The notes: generated by a model not told the origin, from the sequence alone. Shown: positions 52,108 to 61,213, counted from the stretch's first letter. The stretch: DNA of 64,000 nucleotides from Acidimicrobiaceae bacterium (GCA_002709645.1 PAQG01000006.1:1-64000), one strand, 5' to 3'. Made by a program: numbers and translations.

Positions 52108-52638
52108 TTACCCATGAGAATAGAAGGAAGGGTCTTCACTAGGGTCAGAAGTTAGATTTACTGGACAATCATTCGCTATGTCAAGGACAGCCAAGATCCT
52201 CCCCACACCGAGGCAAAATCCAATTAACGCTAATAGTTCTAAAATTTGCTGGTCAGAGAATATTGTCTTCGCTCGTTCCCAGAACTCATCATCATTTCGC
52301 ATTGCCACATGATCAAAAACAAACCTTTCAGCCATCTCTGCAGCTAATCTCTCTTGTTCTGTAAATGCGCCAATCTCATCGTATTCTGCGACTCGATGGT
52401 AAAGTTCATCCTCTAAACCTTGCTGCATCGCCGATGCAGACCGAGTATCAAGTCATATATGGCAATCATTTATTTGTGCTATCCGCATACGGGCAACTTC
52501 ACGGACTCTCGTATCCAAGGAAACCTTTGTATAGAGCGCATCACCTGTGATCCCGATTCCTTTACCTACATTGGGCTGCAGGTACCAAAGCCGACTCCGT
52601 TCTAAACCTTCACCTTCTGGAATATTGATTCGTGCCAT
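52108..52638 (-). CDS. CMD/AhpD-like protein, probable selenoprotein (CxxU)
   Basis: A carboxymuconolactone-decarboxylase/AhpD-fold protein of 176 residues if the in-frame TGA at 52455-52453 is read as selenocysteine. The N-terminal part (IPEGEGLERSRLW, then RIAQINDCHI) and the C-terminal part (LDTRSASA, later GFCLGVGRILAVLDIANDCPV) are in one frame and together make a full-length family member. The TGA is codon 62; Cys is 59, so the redox motif reads CHIU where relatives have CxxC. It begins with AGGGGG at a good distance and ends with TAA. TGA is a normal stop in many genes here, so only local recoding fits. An AhpD-like peroxide or thiol reductase role is inferred. The alternative is a point-mutated pseudogene or sequencing error. 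Confidence 0.8.
52423..52439 (-). promoter_or_regulatory. Candidate bacterial SECIS hairpin
   Basis: On the mRNA, CUGCAUC (52439-52433) pairs with GAUGCAG (52429-52423) around the loop GGC. The perfect 7-bp stem begins 13 nt after the UGA, putting the loop 20 nt away. Bacterial SECIS elements have a short G-starting loop about 16-37 nt after UGA, bound by SelB. The hairpin lies within the coding region, as bacterial SECIS do. Confidence 0.72.
52453..52455 (-). other. In-frame TGA, putative Sec codon 62
   Basis: The TGA falls at the second position of the expected CxxC motif (C59-H-I-U62). The reading frame stays open for 61 codons before and 114 after it. Confidence 0.78.
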
Positions 52639-52717
52639 ACTGCCCCCTACTCGTATCTAATCTTGTCACTTATACTTTAGCTTGACCACTAGGCGAGAGA
52701 AAGACTAAAGAGAAGGC

Positions 52718-53395
52718 ATGGAAGAATTCAATCTCAATGAAATAGACCGGCTACTAACTACGACTAGAGCTGTAAGAAAACGACTTGATCTGGAACGTGA
52801 AGTACCCCGAGACCTGATCCTTGATTGCGTTAGAGTCTCAACACAAGCACCTGCTGGGGGCAATTACCAAAAATGGCGGTGGGTTATAGTTGATGACCCA
52901 GACAAAAAACAGATTATCGCAGATGCATATCGAGAAGCGTATGCACCTTACATTGAAGCGCAGAAGAATGCTGTCACAGATAAGACCTTAAATGACCCAA
53001 CCCTTACGAAAATAATGTCCTCAAGCGATTATCTAGCTGAGATACTTGAAAAAGTCCCAGTACTTGCTATTCCATGCTCTATAGGAACACCGGCTGATAT
53101 GGAAGGGAGTTTAGGAGGTGGACTCCAAGGATGGTGGGGATCTGTTCTCCCTGCTGTCTGGAGCTATATGCTCGCTGCTCGTGCTAGAGGACTTGGCACA
53201 GCTTGGACAACTCTTCATCTTCGCTATAGCGAACGAGTCGGTACTGCACTTGGGATTCCAGATACGGTAACACAATTAGCTTGTATCCCAACTGCATACT
53301 ACTCAGGAGAAAGTTTCCGGCCAGGGAAACGCAAACCCGCTGAACAAATTACCTATTGGAATTCATGGAAGGAAACTGAGATACATTCAAGCTAG
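52718..53395 (+). CDS. Nitroreductase family protein, copy 2
   Basis: A 225-aa FMN-dependent nitroreductase-fold protein, paralogue of the one at 47563: TTRAVRKRLDLE, APAGGNYQKWRWVIV and GLGTAWTTLHL are nearly shared. It is divergent from the CMD/AhpD-like gene (79 bp gap) and overlaps the convergent chorismate mutase by 4 nt. The reaction is unknown. Confidence 0.88.
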   Translation: MEEFNLNEIDRLLTTTRAVRKRLDLEREVPRDLILDCVRVSTQAPAGGNYQKWRWVIVDDPDKKQIIADAYREAYAPYIEAQKNAVTDKTLNDPTLTKIMSSSDYLAEILEKVPVLAIPCSIGTPADMEGSLGGGLQGWWGSVLPAVWSYMLAARARGLGTAWTTLHLRYSERVGTALGIPDTVTQLACIPTAYYSGESFRPGKRKPAEQITYWNSWKETEIHSS

Positions 53396-53691
53396 TCTTT
53401 AATCTCTCCGTGCTGTTCAGCAGTTTTTTCGTGATGTCGTATAACTTCATCTACGATTAGTCGGAAGACCTTCTCTCCAAATGAAGGGTCCATCCCTACC
53501 ATTTGAGCTATCTTATGCAATTGCGCAATTTGCTGCTGTTCACGCTCTGGATCAGCAGCAGGTAAATTATTCTCTGCCTTGAACTGACCAACAGCTTTTG
53601 TTATTTCAAATCTTTCAGCCAATAAACGAATTAATTGTTCATCTAATCCATCTATTCGCTCTCTATATCCGCCTAAAACGTCGTTATCCAT
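53392..53691 (-). CDS. Chorismate mutase (AroQ fold)
   Basis: A 99-aa all-helical AroQ-type mutase that turns chorismate into prephenate for Phe/Tyr synthesis. RERIDGLDEQLIRLLAERF is the first helix, KAVGQFKAENNLP carries the basic pocket, and DPEREQQQI with the last helix complete it. I start at 53691; the longer ORF to 53751 adds 20 residues that do not look like the family. It overlaps the end of the nitroreductase by 4 nt. Confidence 0.87.
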   Translation of the reverse strand: MDNDVLGGYRERIDGLDEQLIRLLAERFEITKAVGQFKAENNLPAADPEREQQQIAQLHKIAQMVGMDPSFGEKVFRLIVDEVIRHHEKTAEQHGEIKD

Positions 53692-53876
53692 AGAACTCTC
53701 TAACCTCGTTACCCCGTAATTCTCATCTCTCTTAGGAGTGAACCTACACACTACTAGATGACCAGAGTCCTCGTGTTTGTTTACATTTAACCTAGTAAAA
53801 ATAGTTTCCGTGAAAAACTTGAGGAAAAGTTACCCTCAGAATGGAGATTCGTTGAATGTCATGACAACATCGGATC

Positions 53877-54788
53877 ATGATCTCTTCTACTGAAACTTTT
53901 AATGGAACCTGGCCATACAAACCAAGATTTTGCTCTGCGGCCGGCTTTCAACAGCATTATGTTGATGAAGGTGAAGGAGAGATAATCATCTGCCTTCATG
54001 GAGAGCCAACTTGGGGATACCTGTATAGGAACATGATTGAACCATTATCGAAAGATTACCGAGTCATTGTTCCTGATCATATGGGATTCGGTAAAAGTGA
54101 AACGCCAACAAACCGTGACTATACCTTAAAAACCCATACAGAGAATTTGAGTGCTCTCATAGATCACCTTGGATTAAATTCAATCACACTGGTCATGCAA
54201 GACTGGGGCGGACCTATCGGCACCGCGTTCGCTATTAGGAATCCGGAGAGGGTAAGTCGTTTAGTGTACATGAACACACTCGCTGGATATGGCGAAGTCC
54301 CCAAAGAGGTAACCCGAATCCGTGATTCTGAGTGGTTCACCTGGATCGGTGAAGGTTTAGAAACTGGAAGAACAGAAGCTGTTTTAAGAAATGCTGGGTC
54401 AACGGTCTTATCGATTATGAAACGCCTTGGTTTCTCTAACACAAACGTTATCAACGACACCTGGATAGAAGCTTATAGCGCACCCTTCCCTGACTATGAA
54501 AGTTCTATCGGGGCATACGAATTCCCTATTGACGCCTATCTCGGGAGAATAGCCGATTACGTCATCGAAGGAGCTAGCGATCTTAAGAACCTTACGTCTA
54601 AACCAGCGATTCTTATTGAAGGCTTAGAGGACAAGGCAATTCCCCCAGAGTTTGCGATTGCTGACTTCAAATCGCTTTGGCCTTCCTCCCCTGTTATTGA
54701 GCTTGAAGGGGTTGGGCATTTTTGCCAAGAGGATGTCCCAAGAATTTTGGTAGCTTGCATTCAACAATTCATGCAATCAAATAGATAG
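53877..54788 (+). CDS. Haloalkane-dehalogenase-like alpha/beta hydrolase
   Basis: A 303-aa alpha/beta hydrolase. HGEPTW (41-46) and the nucleophile elbow QDWGGP with Asp109 are hallmarks of haloalkane dehalogenases, with Trp110 as halide ligand. VPDHMGFGKS and the terminal GVGHFCQED (catalytic His) also fit. An acid is available in GLEDKAI. It would release halide from a haloalkane or a similar ester. It is followed 30 bp later by an acyl-CoA synthetase. Family members with other tasks exist, so dehalogenase activity is probable, not proven. Confidence 0.85.
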   Translation: MISSTETFNGTWPYKPRFCSAAGFQQHYVDEGEGEIIICLHGEPTWGYLYRNMIEPLSKDYRVIVPDHMGFGKSETPTNRDYTLKTHTENLSALIDHLGLNSITLVMQDWGGPIGTAFAIRNPERVSRLVYMNTLAGYGEVPKEVTRIRDSEWFTWIGEGLETGRTEAVLRNAGSTVLSIMKRLGFSNTNVINDTWIEAYSAPFPDYESSIGAYEFPIDAYLGRIADYVIEGASDLKNLTSKPAILIEGLEDKAIPPEFAIADFKSLWPSSPVIELEGVGHFCQEDVPRILVACIQQFMQSNR

Positions 54789-54818
54789 GAACAAAAAGTA
54801 CGCCAAAAGAAATTAATT

Positions 54819-56507
54819 ATGACGAATTTAGAAAAAATAACCCTAGAAACTCAAATGGCTATTCGAGGGGTTGGTGGACAATGGGAAATCACCACCGAAG
54901 AAGTTTTAGGTGAGAATTGCATAGTTTTCAAGAACCGACATCGCAATATTGGTGAAATGCTTAAAGCGAATACATCGCAATGGGCAAAGAGAGAATGCCT
55001 TGTACTAGGTGACAACCGAATATCATACAAAGAAATGCAGGACAGAGTTGAGTCCACCGCCTACCGCTTGCAAAGCATGTACGGAATCAAGAAAGGAAAT
55101 AGAGTCGCAATTCTGGCAGCAAATTGCCCTGAGTGGGTTGTTAGTTTTTTCGCTGCAACACAAATTGGTGCCATTGTTTCAGCCCTCAATGGTTGGTGGA
55201 CCGAAACCGAAATCGGGCATGCTATTGAGTTGACCGACCCTTCAGTAATTATTGGAGATACCAGACGATTAGCCCGAGCTGGATCTCTTCTGAACGAGTT
55301 TCCAGTGGTTGACATTGAAGACTCCCCAGATTTTTTTGAACCAACAGGAGAGAAGGCCATTGAGATAGTGCTTGATGAGGATGACCCTGCATTAATTCTT
55401 TTTACTTCTGGAACAACTGGAAAGTCCAAAGGGGCTCTTCTGTCCCACAGGAGTCTTATCGGTTTTGTTGATGGAACTATTCATAACGGTTATGAGAAAA
55501 AACTAATCGCACTCAAATTATTAGATATTGACCCCTCTACCCTTCCTTCTAATCAGGACGTTGTTTTAGCGACCTCTCCTTTGTTCCATATTTCTGGCTT
55601 ACCTGCCGGCGTACTCATGAATCTGGCAAATGGTGCAAAAATTATTTTCCGGTCTGGCCGATTTGATCCCGCTGACGTACTTCGATTAATAGAAGAGGAA
55701 AGAATTACGAATTGGACTGCTATCGGTGATATGGGGCCTCGTGTAATGACCCATAATGATTTCGCAAGCAGGGATACTTCTTCACTAACTAGAGTAAGTA
55801 GCGGAGGGGCTCATTTATCTGAGAATATGCAACAGTTGATAGCAGAGCATTTCCCCCAAGCAGCTGGAGCTATTGGGCAAGGCTATGGAAGTAGCGAATC
55901 ATGTGCGGTTATCACCTCAATTGGTGGGCAAGATTTTAAAGATCACCCATCTTCTGCGGGGCGTGCTTGTTTAGGAGTTGAAATTGAGATACGGGATACT
56001 GAAAATAATCCTGTTCCTGACGGAGAAGAGGGAGAGATCCATGTGAGATCAGCGTATTCAATGCTCAAGTATTGGGGAAACCCTCAGGCAACAACTGAAA
56101 CACTAAAAAGCGGTAGATGGTTAGCTATGGGCGATATAGGAAAAATGATTGATGGAAGACTTTACATCAATTCAAGAGCAAGAGATATGATCATAAAATC
56201 TGGCGAAAATATCTACCCAGTTGAGATTGAACACCGACTAGAAAGTCACCCAGATATCCATGAAGTTGCTGTTCTCGGCGTAGACCACATGCAGAAAGGA
56301 CAGGAAGTCAAAGCTGTTGTTGTATTGACACCTAGTGGCAAGTTTGAAATTGATGTTTTTATAGAATGGTGCAAGGAGACATTGGCTGGATACAAGATTC
56401 CTGACCACTGGGAGCATCGAATTGACCCACTCCCAAGGACGGCTAGTGGGAAAGTTATTAAAGGTGGTTTAACTGGTGACCGTGAAGTGAGTGACTACGA
56501 AGACTAA
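54819..56507 (+). CDS. Acyl-CoA synthetase (AMP-binding)
   Basis: A 562-aa ANL ligase. FTSGTTGKSKGA, YGSSESCA, MGDIGKMIDG, SRARDMIIKSGENIYPVE and TASGKVIK give all core motifs. It has a ~45-residue N-terminal part before the usual fold. It likely activates a fatty or aromatic acid, possibly the alcohol/acid product of the dehalogenase-like enzyme before it. It is convergent with the molybdopterin gene. Confidence 0.9.
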   Translation: MTNLEKITLETQMAIRGVGGQWEITTEEVLGENCIVFKNRHRNIGEMLKANTSQWAKRECLVLGDNRISYKEMQDRVESTAYRLQSMYGIKKGNRVAILAANCPEWVVSFFAATQIGAIVSALNGWWTETEIGHAIELTDPSVIIGDTRRLARAGSLLNEFPVVDIEDSPDFFEPTGEKAIEIVLDEDDPALILFTSGTTGKSKGALLSHRSLIGFVDGTIHNGYEKKLIALKLLDIDPSTLPSNQDVVLATSPLFHISGLPAGVLMNLANGAKIIFRSGRFDPADVLRLIEEERITNWTAIGDMGPRVMTHNDFASRDTSSLTRVSSGGAHLSENMQQLIAEHFPQAAGAIGQGYGSSESCAVITSIGGQDFKDHPSSAGRACLGVEIEIRDTENNPVPDGEEGEIHVRSAYSMLKYWGNPQATTETLKSGRWLAMGDIGKMIDGRLYINSRARDMIIKSGENIYPVEIEHRLESHPDIHEVAVLGVDHMQKGQEVKAVVVLTPSGKFEIDVFIEWCKETLAGYKIPDHWEHRIDPLPRTASGKVIKGGLTGDREVSDYED

Positions 56508-56516
56508 AGATCGTTC

Positions 56517-58679
56517 TTAGTTAAAGTCAAGTAACTCGTCTTCGGTTATGCGGTGAACGTCTATCGGGATTGCACTCATTATTGGCAAACCAGTGATCCG
56601 GTCATACCCAGAATCAGATGTCACAAGACGGTTAGTTGGAGTCCCGATATCCCTGACTTTCTCATCTGTCAAGGAACGACCTCCCCAGGAGTGAGACATT
56701 GCAACAACGCCTTGTTTTATATCTTTATCGATTTCTGCGACACCAACTACCGACGAACGGGGTGATGTTATCCGTAAAAGATCTCCAGGTTCGGCACCAA
56801 GGTTTTTAAGGTCGTCAGGGTGTACATACGCATAATTAGTCGTTGCTACACGTGCTAACCCTGGTAGTTCAGACCCTAGCGAGTTAAGCGCATGTTTGAG
56901 TCGTCTACCCACTAATAGGAAAGGGAATTCAGAATCGCTGAAACTTCCGAGAAGGTCACTTCCAGATTTTTCATTTCTAACCTCTTGAAGTTCTGAATAA
57001 ACATCTTGGGGGCAAACAGCAAATTTTGCATCATTGGCTGAATCCGCTGGCAGAACAATAATTGGATTGTCATGAATCACTCCCCGATTTTTTCTCCATT
57101 CATTTATAGGTAGACGGGAATTTCCATACACATAATCTATGACGTCACCATCGGTCAATGAAGTTTCAATTGGTAGCTCCCCACCCGGCAAAACGATTTT
57201 TGTGCCTATCCTTTTCGCTAAACCTACGAAAACTTCCCATTCATTTAGAACGTCATCGCCCGAGTCAATAACTCTGTCGGTGTAGTTTGTGTAAACAGCT
57301 GGGAATCGTCTATCCATAACATTTGGAACATCTTCTCTCTCTAATTGCAATCGTGGGGCGAAAATGTAATCAGACAGCTCTGCAGTGGCTGTCATCCGAT
57401 GGTCAATGACGACTAGCAACTCCAAACTTTGAAGGGCGTCAAGAGTTTTTTTCTGATCGGGCCAAGCTTGCACAGGGTTGCCTCCTGACACGATTAATGC
57501 TCGAACCTGTCCATCGCCTTCCAAAAGAATTTCATCGTTTAGAGCATTAGTTAGCATTTCATCAGCAAGACCATATAGCCCTCGCACACGGTGTGGGGCC
57601 CCTGGGGTTGGATTACTTGGTGCTTTGACTTGTGCGCGGCGTGTATCGCCGGGTGAAAGCATATAGGGACTTTCCAGGGTCTCTCCCTCTTTCAAAACCC
57701 GTCCACAGAGAACATTTAGTGTAAGCGTAAGCGACTCCATCAGTGTCCCGTGAGGAGCCATATTTGGCCCTGTTCCAGAACCTGCTGTTCCTTTGGGTCC
57801 TTCTGCAAAAATTCTCGCAGCAATTTCAATATCCTCAGGCGAAACCTCACAACGAGTGGCCGCATATTCAGCAGTAAAAGGACCAACTCCCCCCTTCAAG
57901 AGATCAAGCTGGTCAGGTTCAACAAATTCATCACAAAACTCTCTGTCATATAAATTATTGCTGAGAATAACATTGACTATTGCAGATAGAAGGGTGGGGT
58001 CTTCGCCAGGCTTCACCTGCAACCAAAGGTCAGCCTGTTTGGCTAATTCACTTCTCCTTGGATCAATTACTATTAATTTCAGACCTCTTTCTTTCGCTTC
58101 TCGAAGCTTTACGAAAGGATCGGTTCCTTGAAGCCCACTTGCCGGCCCATAACTAGAAACTAGCGGGTTATACCCAACTGCTAGTAAAACATTTGCGTCG
58201 GAAAAATTTTGCCACCCTGCCTCCCATGAACCCAAACGAAGGAGTGAACTCCTATGAGCAGGTTGATCTATGGTCAGAGAAGTGTAGAAGGAAGGTGAGC
58301 CGAAACCTGTGTGCCATGATGAAGCTACGGCGACACCCACACTATTTTGATATGCCCCCGTTCCGATATACGTTGCCACGGAACGGGGGCCATATTTTGA
58401 AATAATTTTTTCAAGTTTCTGAGCTATTTCATCCAAAGCATCAGCTGATGAAATCGGGTCAAAAACTCCAGAAGGGGTTTTCCTAAGAGGAAACCTAAGA
58501 CGACTAGGACTATGAAACTGGTCTGCCAATTGCCGTCCCTTTATACACGAAAAACCTTTGAAGAGCGGATCGCTCCTGTCAGCTCGGACGTTAACGATTT
58601 TACTACCATCTTCAACATCAATTTCCATTGGGCAAGCTGCATGGCAAACGCGACAGAATGTTTTTTTCGTTTCAATCAT
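56517..58679 (-). CDS. Molybdopterin (Mo/W-bisMGD) oxidoreductase
   Basis: A 720-aa DMSO-reductase-family protein. The N-terminal 4Fe-4S site uses Cys9, Cys12, Cys16 and Cys45. The MGD regions are visible (LLAVGYNPL, LIVIDPRRSE, SGTGPN, and the C-terminal NYAYVHPDDLKNLG). Where formate dehydrogenases have Cys or Sec as Mo ligand I read TIDQPAHRSS, so this is not a classical FDH. There is no Tat signal. No small electron-transfer subunit is nearby. Substrate unknown. Confidence 0.88.
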   Translation of the reverse strand: MIETKKTFCRVCHAACPMEIDVEDGSKIVNVRADRSDPLFKGFSCIKGRQLADQFHSPSRLRFPLRKTPSGVFDPISSADALDEIAQKLEKIISKYGPRSVATYIGTGAYQNSVGVAVASSWHTGFGSPSFYTSLTIDQPAHRSSLLRLGSWEAGWQNFSDANVLLAVGYNPLVSSYGPASGLQGTDPFVKLREAKERGLKLIVIDPRRSELAKQADLWLQVKPGEDPTLLSAIVNVILSNNLYDREFCDEFVEPDQLDLLKGGVGPFTAEYAATRCEVSPEDIEIAARIFAEGPKGTAGSGTGPNMAPHGTLMESLTLTLNVLCGRVLKEGETLESPYMLSPGDTRRAQVKAPSNPTPGAPHRVRGLYGLADEMLTNALNDEILLEGDGQVRALIVSGGNPVQAWPDQKKTLDALQSLELLVVIDHRMTATAELSDYIFAPRLQLEREDVPNVMDRRFPAVYTNYTDRVIDSGDDVLNEWEVFVGLAKRIGTKIVLPGGELPIETSLTDGDVIDYVYGNSRLPINEWRKNRGVIHDNPIIVLPADSANDAKFAVCPQDVYSELQEVRNEKSGSDLLGSFSDSEFPFLLVGRRLKHALNSLGSELPGLARVATTNYAYVHPDDLKNLGAEPGDLLRITSPRSSVVGVAEIDKDIKQGVVAMSHSWGGRSLTDEKVRDIGTPTNRLVTSDSGYDRITGLPIMSAIPIDVHRITEDELLDFN

Positions 58680-58794
58680 TGCTTTTTTGAATTTTCATTA
58701 TTTTCTTTATAACGATTCAACGCGAGTTTATACGATCTTCTCTAGAATATCCCTCTAAGGTGGCGAATGCCGCTAGAAGGTGAGAGTGTTAAGC

Positions 58795-59637
58795 ATGAGC
58801 TATGAATGTTTTGAAGTAACAGAAATTGAAAATGTCGCCCACGTCCAACTGAGTCGAGGTGACAGTCTAAATACTATGATTCCTGCTTTCTGGAGTGAGT
58901 TGCCAGAAATTATTAACGCTATAAGCGATGAGGGTAAGGCTAGAGCCATAGTCATCTCTTCAACTGGACGACATTTCTGCGCTGGCATGGATCTATCTGT
59001 ATTCACAAGTGGTGGCCTAAACGACGGGAAACGCTCTGAAAGAGGGAGAAGTAACGCCATCACTCGAGGTGGCGCTCTTCACTTACAAGAAAGTTTTACT
59101 TGTTTCGAAAAAGCTAGAATGCCCGTCTTGACTGCTATTCAAGGTGGTTGCGTCGGTGGTGCAGTCGACATGGTTACTGCTGCCGACATGCGTTATGTTT
59201 CTGAAGATGCTTGGTTCTGTATACAGGAAATTAATATAGGTATGACTGCTGATGTTGGGACGCTACAAAGACTTCCTAAATTAATTCCTGAAGGAATTGC
59301 TCGAGAGTTAGCTTATACAGGACGGCGAATGTCTGCTCAGAGAGCATTAGAGGTAGGTCTAGTAAACCAAATTTTTCCATCTCACGAAGAACTTGTTGAA
59401 GGGGTGCTAGCGATTGCTGCAGAGATTGCAACCAAATCCCCTCTTGCGATCTGGGGGACAAAGGAAAGCGTGAACTTTACAAGAGATCACTCAGTGGCGG
59501 ATAGTTTGAATTTCATAGCGACTTGGCAAGCTGGAATGTTCCAGCCACAAGATATGGCTGCAGTCTTTGAAGCTCAGGCAAGGAATGAAGAACCAGAATT
59601 TGATGACCTACCTCCCGTCCGAAAGGGTTTGGGCTAA
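58795..59637 (+). CDS. Delta3,5-delta2,4-dienoyl-CoA isomerase-like crotonase
   Basis: A 280-aa crotonase whose residues match dienoyl-CoA isomerase (ECH1): GGCVGGAVDMVTAAD has the Asp, and IQEINIGMTADVGTLQRLPK has the Glu and second Asp. It moves double bonds in unsaturated acyl-CoA. I report ATG 58795; a GTG at 58786 has AGAAGG 5 nt upstream and may be the true start. It overlaps the convergent acyl-CoA dehydrogenase by 4 nt. Confidence 0.87.
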   Translation: MSYECFEVTEIENVAHVQLSRGDSLNTMIPAFWSELPEIINAISDEGKARAIVISSTGRHFCAGMDLSVFTSGGLNDGKRSERGRSNAITRGGALHLQESFTCFEKARMPVLTAIQGGCVGGAVDMVTAADMRYVSEDAWFCIQEINIGMTADVGTLQRLPKLIPEGIARELAYTGRRMSAQRALEVGLVNQIFPSHEELVEGVLAIAAEIATKSPLAIWGTKESVNFTRDHSVADSLNFIATWQAGMFQPQDMAAVFEAQARNEEPEFDDLPPVRKGLG

Positions 59638-61202
59638 CCTGCAAGAAGTCTTCGTCCTATAAGTTTCAGACACAATGCCTCATCGGCTCCTTCAAAAATT
59701 GAAAGCACGCGAGCATCAACAAAAAGACGGCTAACTACGTATTCTTCTGCGTATCCGAAACCACCGTGTATTTGCATTGCCTCTCTGGTTACCCACTCAG
59801 CAGCTTTACATGCATAGGCTTTAACCATTGCTGCTTCTAAAGTACCTGAGCCGGTGGACATAAGTTCGCCTACCTTATAGGTGTACTGACGGCAAGCCTG
59901 AATAAGCGCCGCCATGCGTCCTAGCTTGATTTGCGTAAGTTGATAGCCTGACAAAGACTGGCCAAAAACCTTACGTTCTTCGGAGTATTTCAATGCCTCT
60001 TCATAAGCTCTTTGCATTACTCCAACAGCCCGTGCAGCCGTTTGTAATCTGCCATTTTCAAAACCCGCCATCTGTAGATAAAAACCTCTGCCTTCTCCAT
60101 CTGGGCCACCGATAAGAGCTTCGGCTGGAACCTGCCAATCCTGAAATGATATTTCGTAGCTGTGCATCCCTCTATACCCAAGTGTTGGAATCGCCCTACC
60201 TTGCATACGCCATCCGGAGTCTTGCTTCAAGTCAAAGCTATGTCCTGCAATTTGCTCTTTTCTTACGACAAAAACGCTAAGGCCTCGATGACCTATAGAT
60301 AAATCAGGATTCGTCCGGGCAAGAACCATTAAGAGATCAGCTCGTCCCGCGAATGTACACCAGGTTTTTACACCGTTAAGTTCCCAGATCTCATCGCCTT
60401 TTTTCCGAGCGGTGGTAGTTATAGACGCAACATCACTGCCATGGTCCGGTTCGGTAACCGCCACTGCTGACATACTTCTTCCAGAAGCTATCTCAGGCAA
60501 AAAATCTTTCTTTTGTTTTTCTGTTCCTCCATTTTCTATAGCCCTAGCTAGAATTTCAGGCCGGGTTATAAGTGACCCTCCGATGCTTAAAGATGCTCTA
60601 GAAAGTTCTTCGGTCGCTATTACCATCGCATGCATATCCTGAGTCGACCCAGTAGCACTCCCCCCATATTCAACAGGAATAGATAATCCGAAACATCCAA
60701 GGTCTGCTAAACCACTAATAATTGACTCTGGAACATCCAAATCTTGCCGATGTACTTCCTCAGCTACATTCATAATATGATCGCGGCCAAAACGTCGAAA
60801 AGTTTCAGCGACGAGTTCCATGTCATCATTTAGGCTTAGTTTCCCTTGATTTTGGAAGTTCTGCGCATACAACGCCGGTGTTCCATGACTCGTAACGTAT
60901 GCACGAATAAGTTCGAGATCGGAATTATCTAATTCCCATGTTTCCTCACGCCCAAAGGAAATAGTAGCTACTGACCGCAGTACATCTGCGCAAAATATTT
61001 CAACTATTTGGCTCTCTTTGGGTCCATTGTCCGCGTAATCTAGAAAGCTTTCTGCGATCACATGTGCAGAACTAGCATGAGCAAGCTCATAAAGAAAGGC
61101 TTGATTCTCTTCGGGTTTTCCCTGCGACCGAAGATGAGACAATCCAGAATCAACAATGTTTTTTGCGCTCTTGAGAGCATCCGAAGCTTTCTTATGATCC
61201 AC
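59634..61202 (-). CDS. Acyl-CoA dehydrogenase with N-terminal extension
   Basis: A 522-aa acyl-CoA dehydrogenase. About 135 residues of helical sequence precede the usual domain (VAEEVHRQDLDVPESI onwards). VTEPDHGSDV, NGVKTWCTFAG, QIHGGFGYAEEY and the catalytic Glu in IFEGADEAL follow. I start at a GTG (61202), because GGAGGGAG lies directly upstream; the ORF extends to 61274 but those residues look non-coding. It acts in acyl-CoA oxidation with FAD. The next gene upstream is the phosphohistidine-domain protein. Confidence 0.9.
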   Translation of the reverse strand: MDHKKASDALKSAKNIVDSGLSHLRSQGKPEENQAFLYELAHASSAHVIAESFLDYADNGPKESQIVEIFCADVLRSVATISFGREETWELDNSDLELIRAYVTSHGTPALYAQNFQNQGKLSLNDDMELVAETFRRFGRDHIMNVAEEVHRQDLDVPESIISGLADLGCFGLSIPVEYGGSATGSTQDMHAMVIATEELSRASLSIGGSLITRPEILARAIENGGTEKQKKDFLPEIASGRSMSAVAVTEPDHGSDVASITTTARKKGDEIWELNGVKTWCTFAGRADLLMVLARTNPDLSIGHRGLSVFVVRKEQIAGHSFDLKQDSGWRMQGRAIPTLGYRGMHSYEISFQDWQVPAEALIGGPDGEGRGFYLQMAGFENGRLQTAARAVGVMQRAYEEALKYSEERKVFGQSLSGYQLTQIKLGRMAALIQACRQYTYKVGELMSTGSGTLEAAMVKAYACKAAEWVTREAMQIHGGFGYAEEYVVSRLFVDARVLSIFEGADEALCLKLIGRRLLAG

Positions 61203-61205
61203 GGT

Positions 61206-61213
61206 CTCCCTCC
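61206..61213 (-). promoter_or_regulatory. Shine-Dalgarno site fixing the GTG start
   Basis: GGAGGGAG on the minus strand, with its GGAGG core 6 nt before the GTG at 61202. It is among the strongest ribosome sites in the window and argues against starts at 61226 or 61274. Confidence 0.75.

Noticed and set aside
52108-52428. Independent 106-aa CMD gene starting at the ATG at 52428
   Set aside because: It would lack the conserved N-terminal half, has no ribosome site, and its ATG lies in the 3' arm of the SECIS-like hairpin. The upstream open frame continues it exactly.
53820-53838. TGAGG/CCTCA hairpin before the dehalogenase-like gene
   Set aside because: A 5-bp stem with a 9-nt loop and no T-run is within what chance gives.
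56517-58679. Selenocysteine formate dehydrogenase
   Set aside because: The frame has no internal TGA, and neither Cys nor Sec is present at the expected Mo-ligand position.
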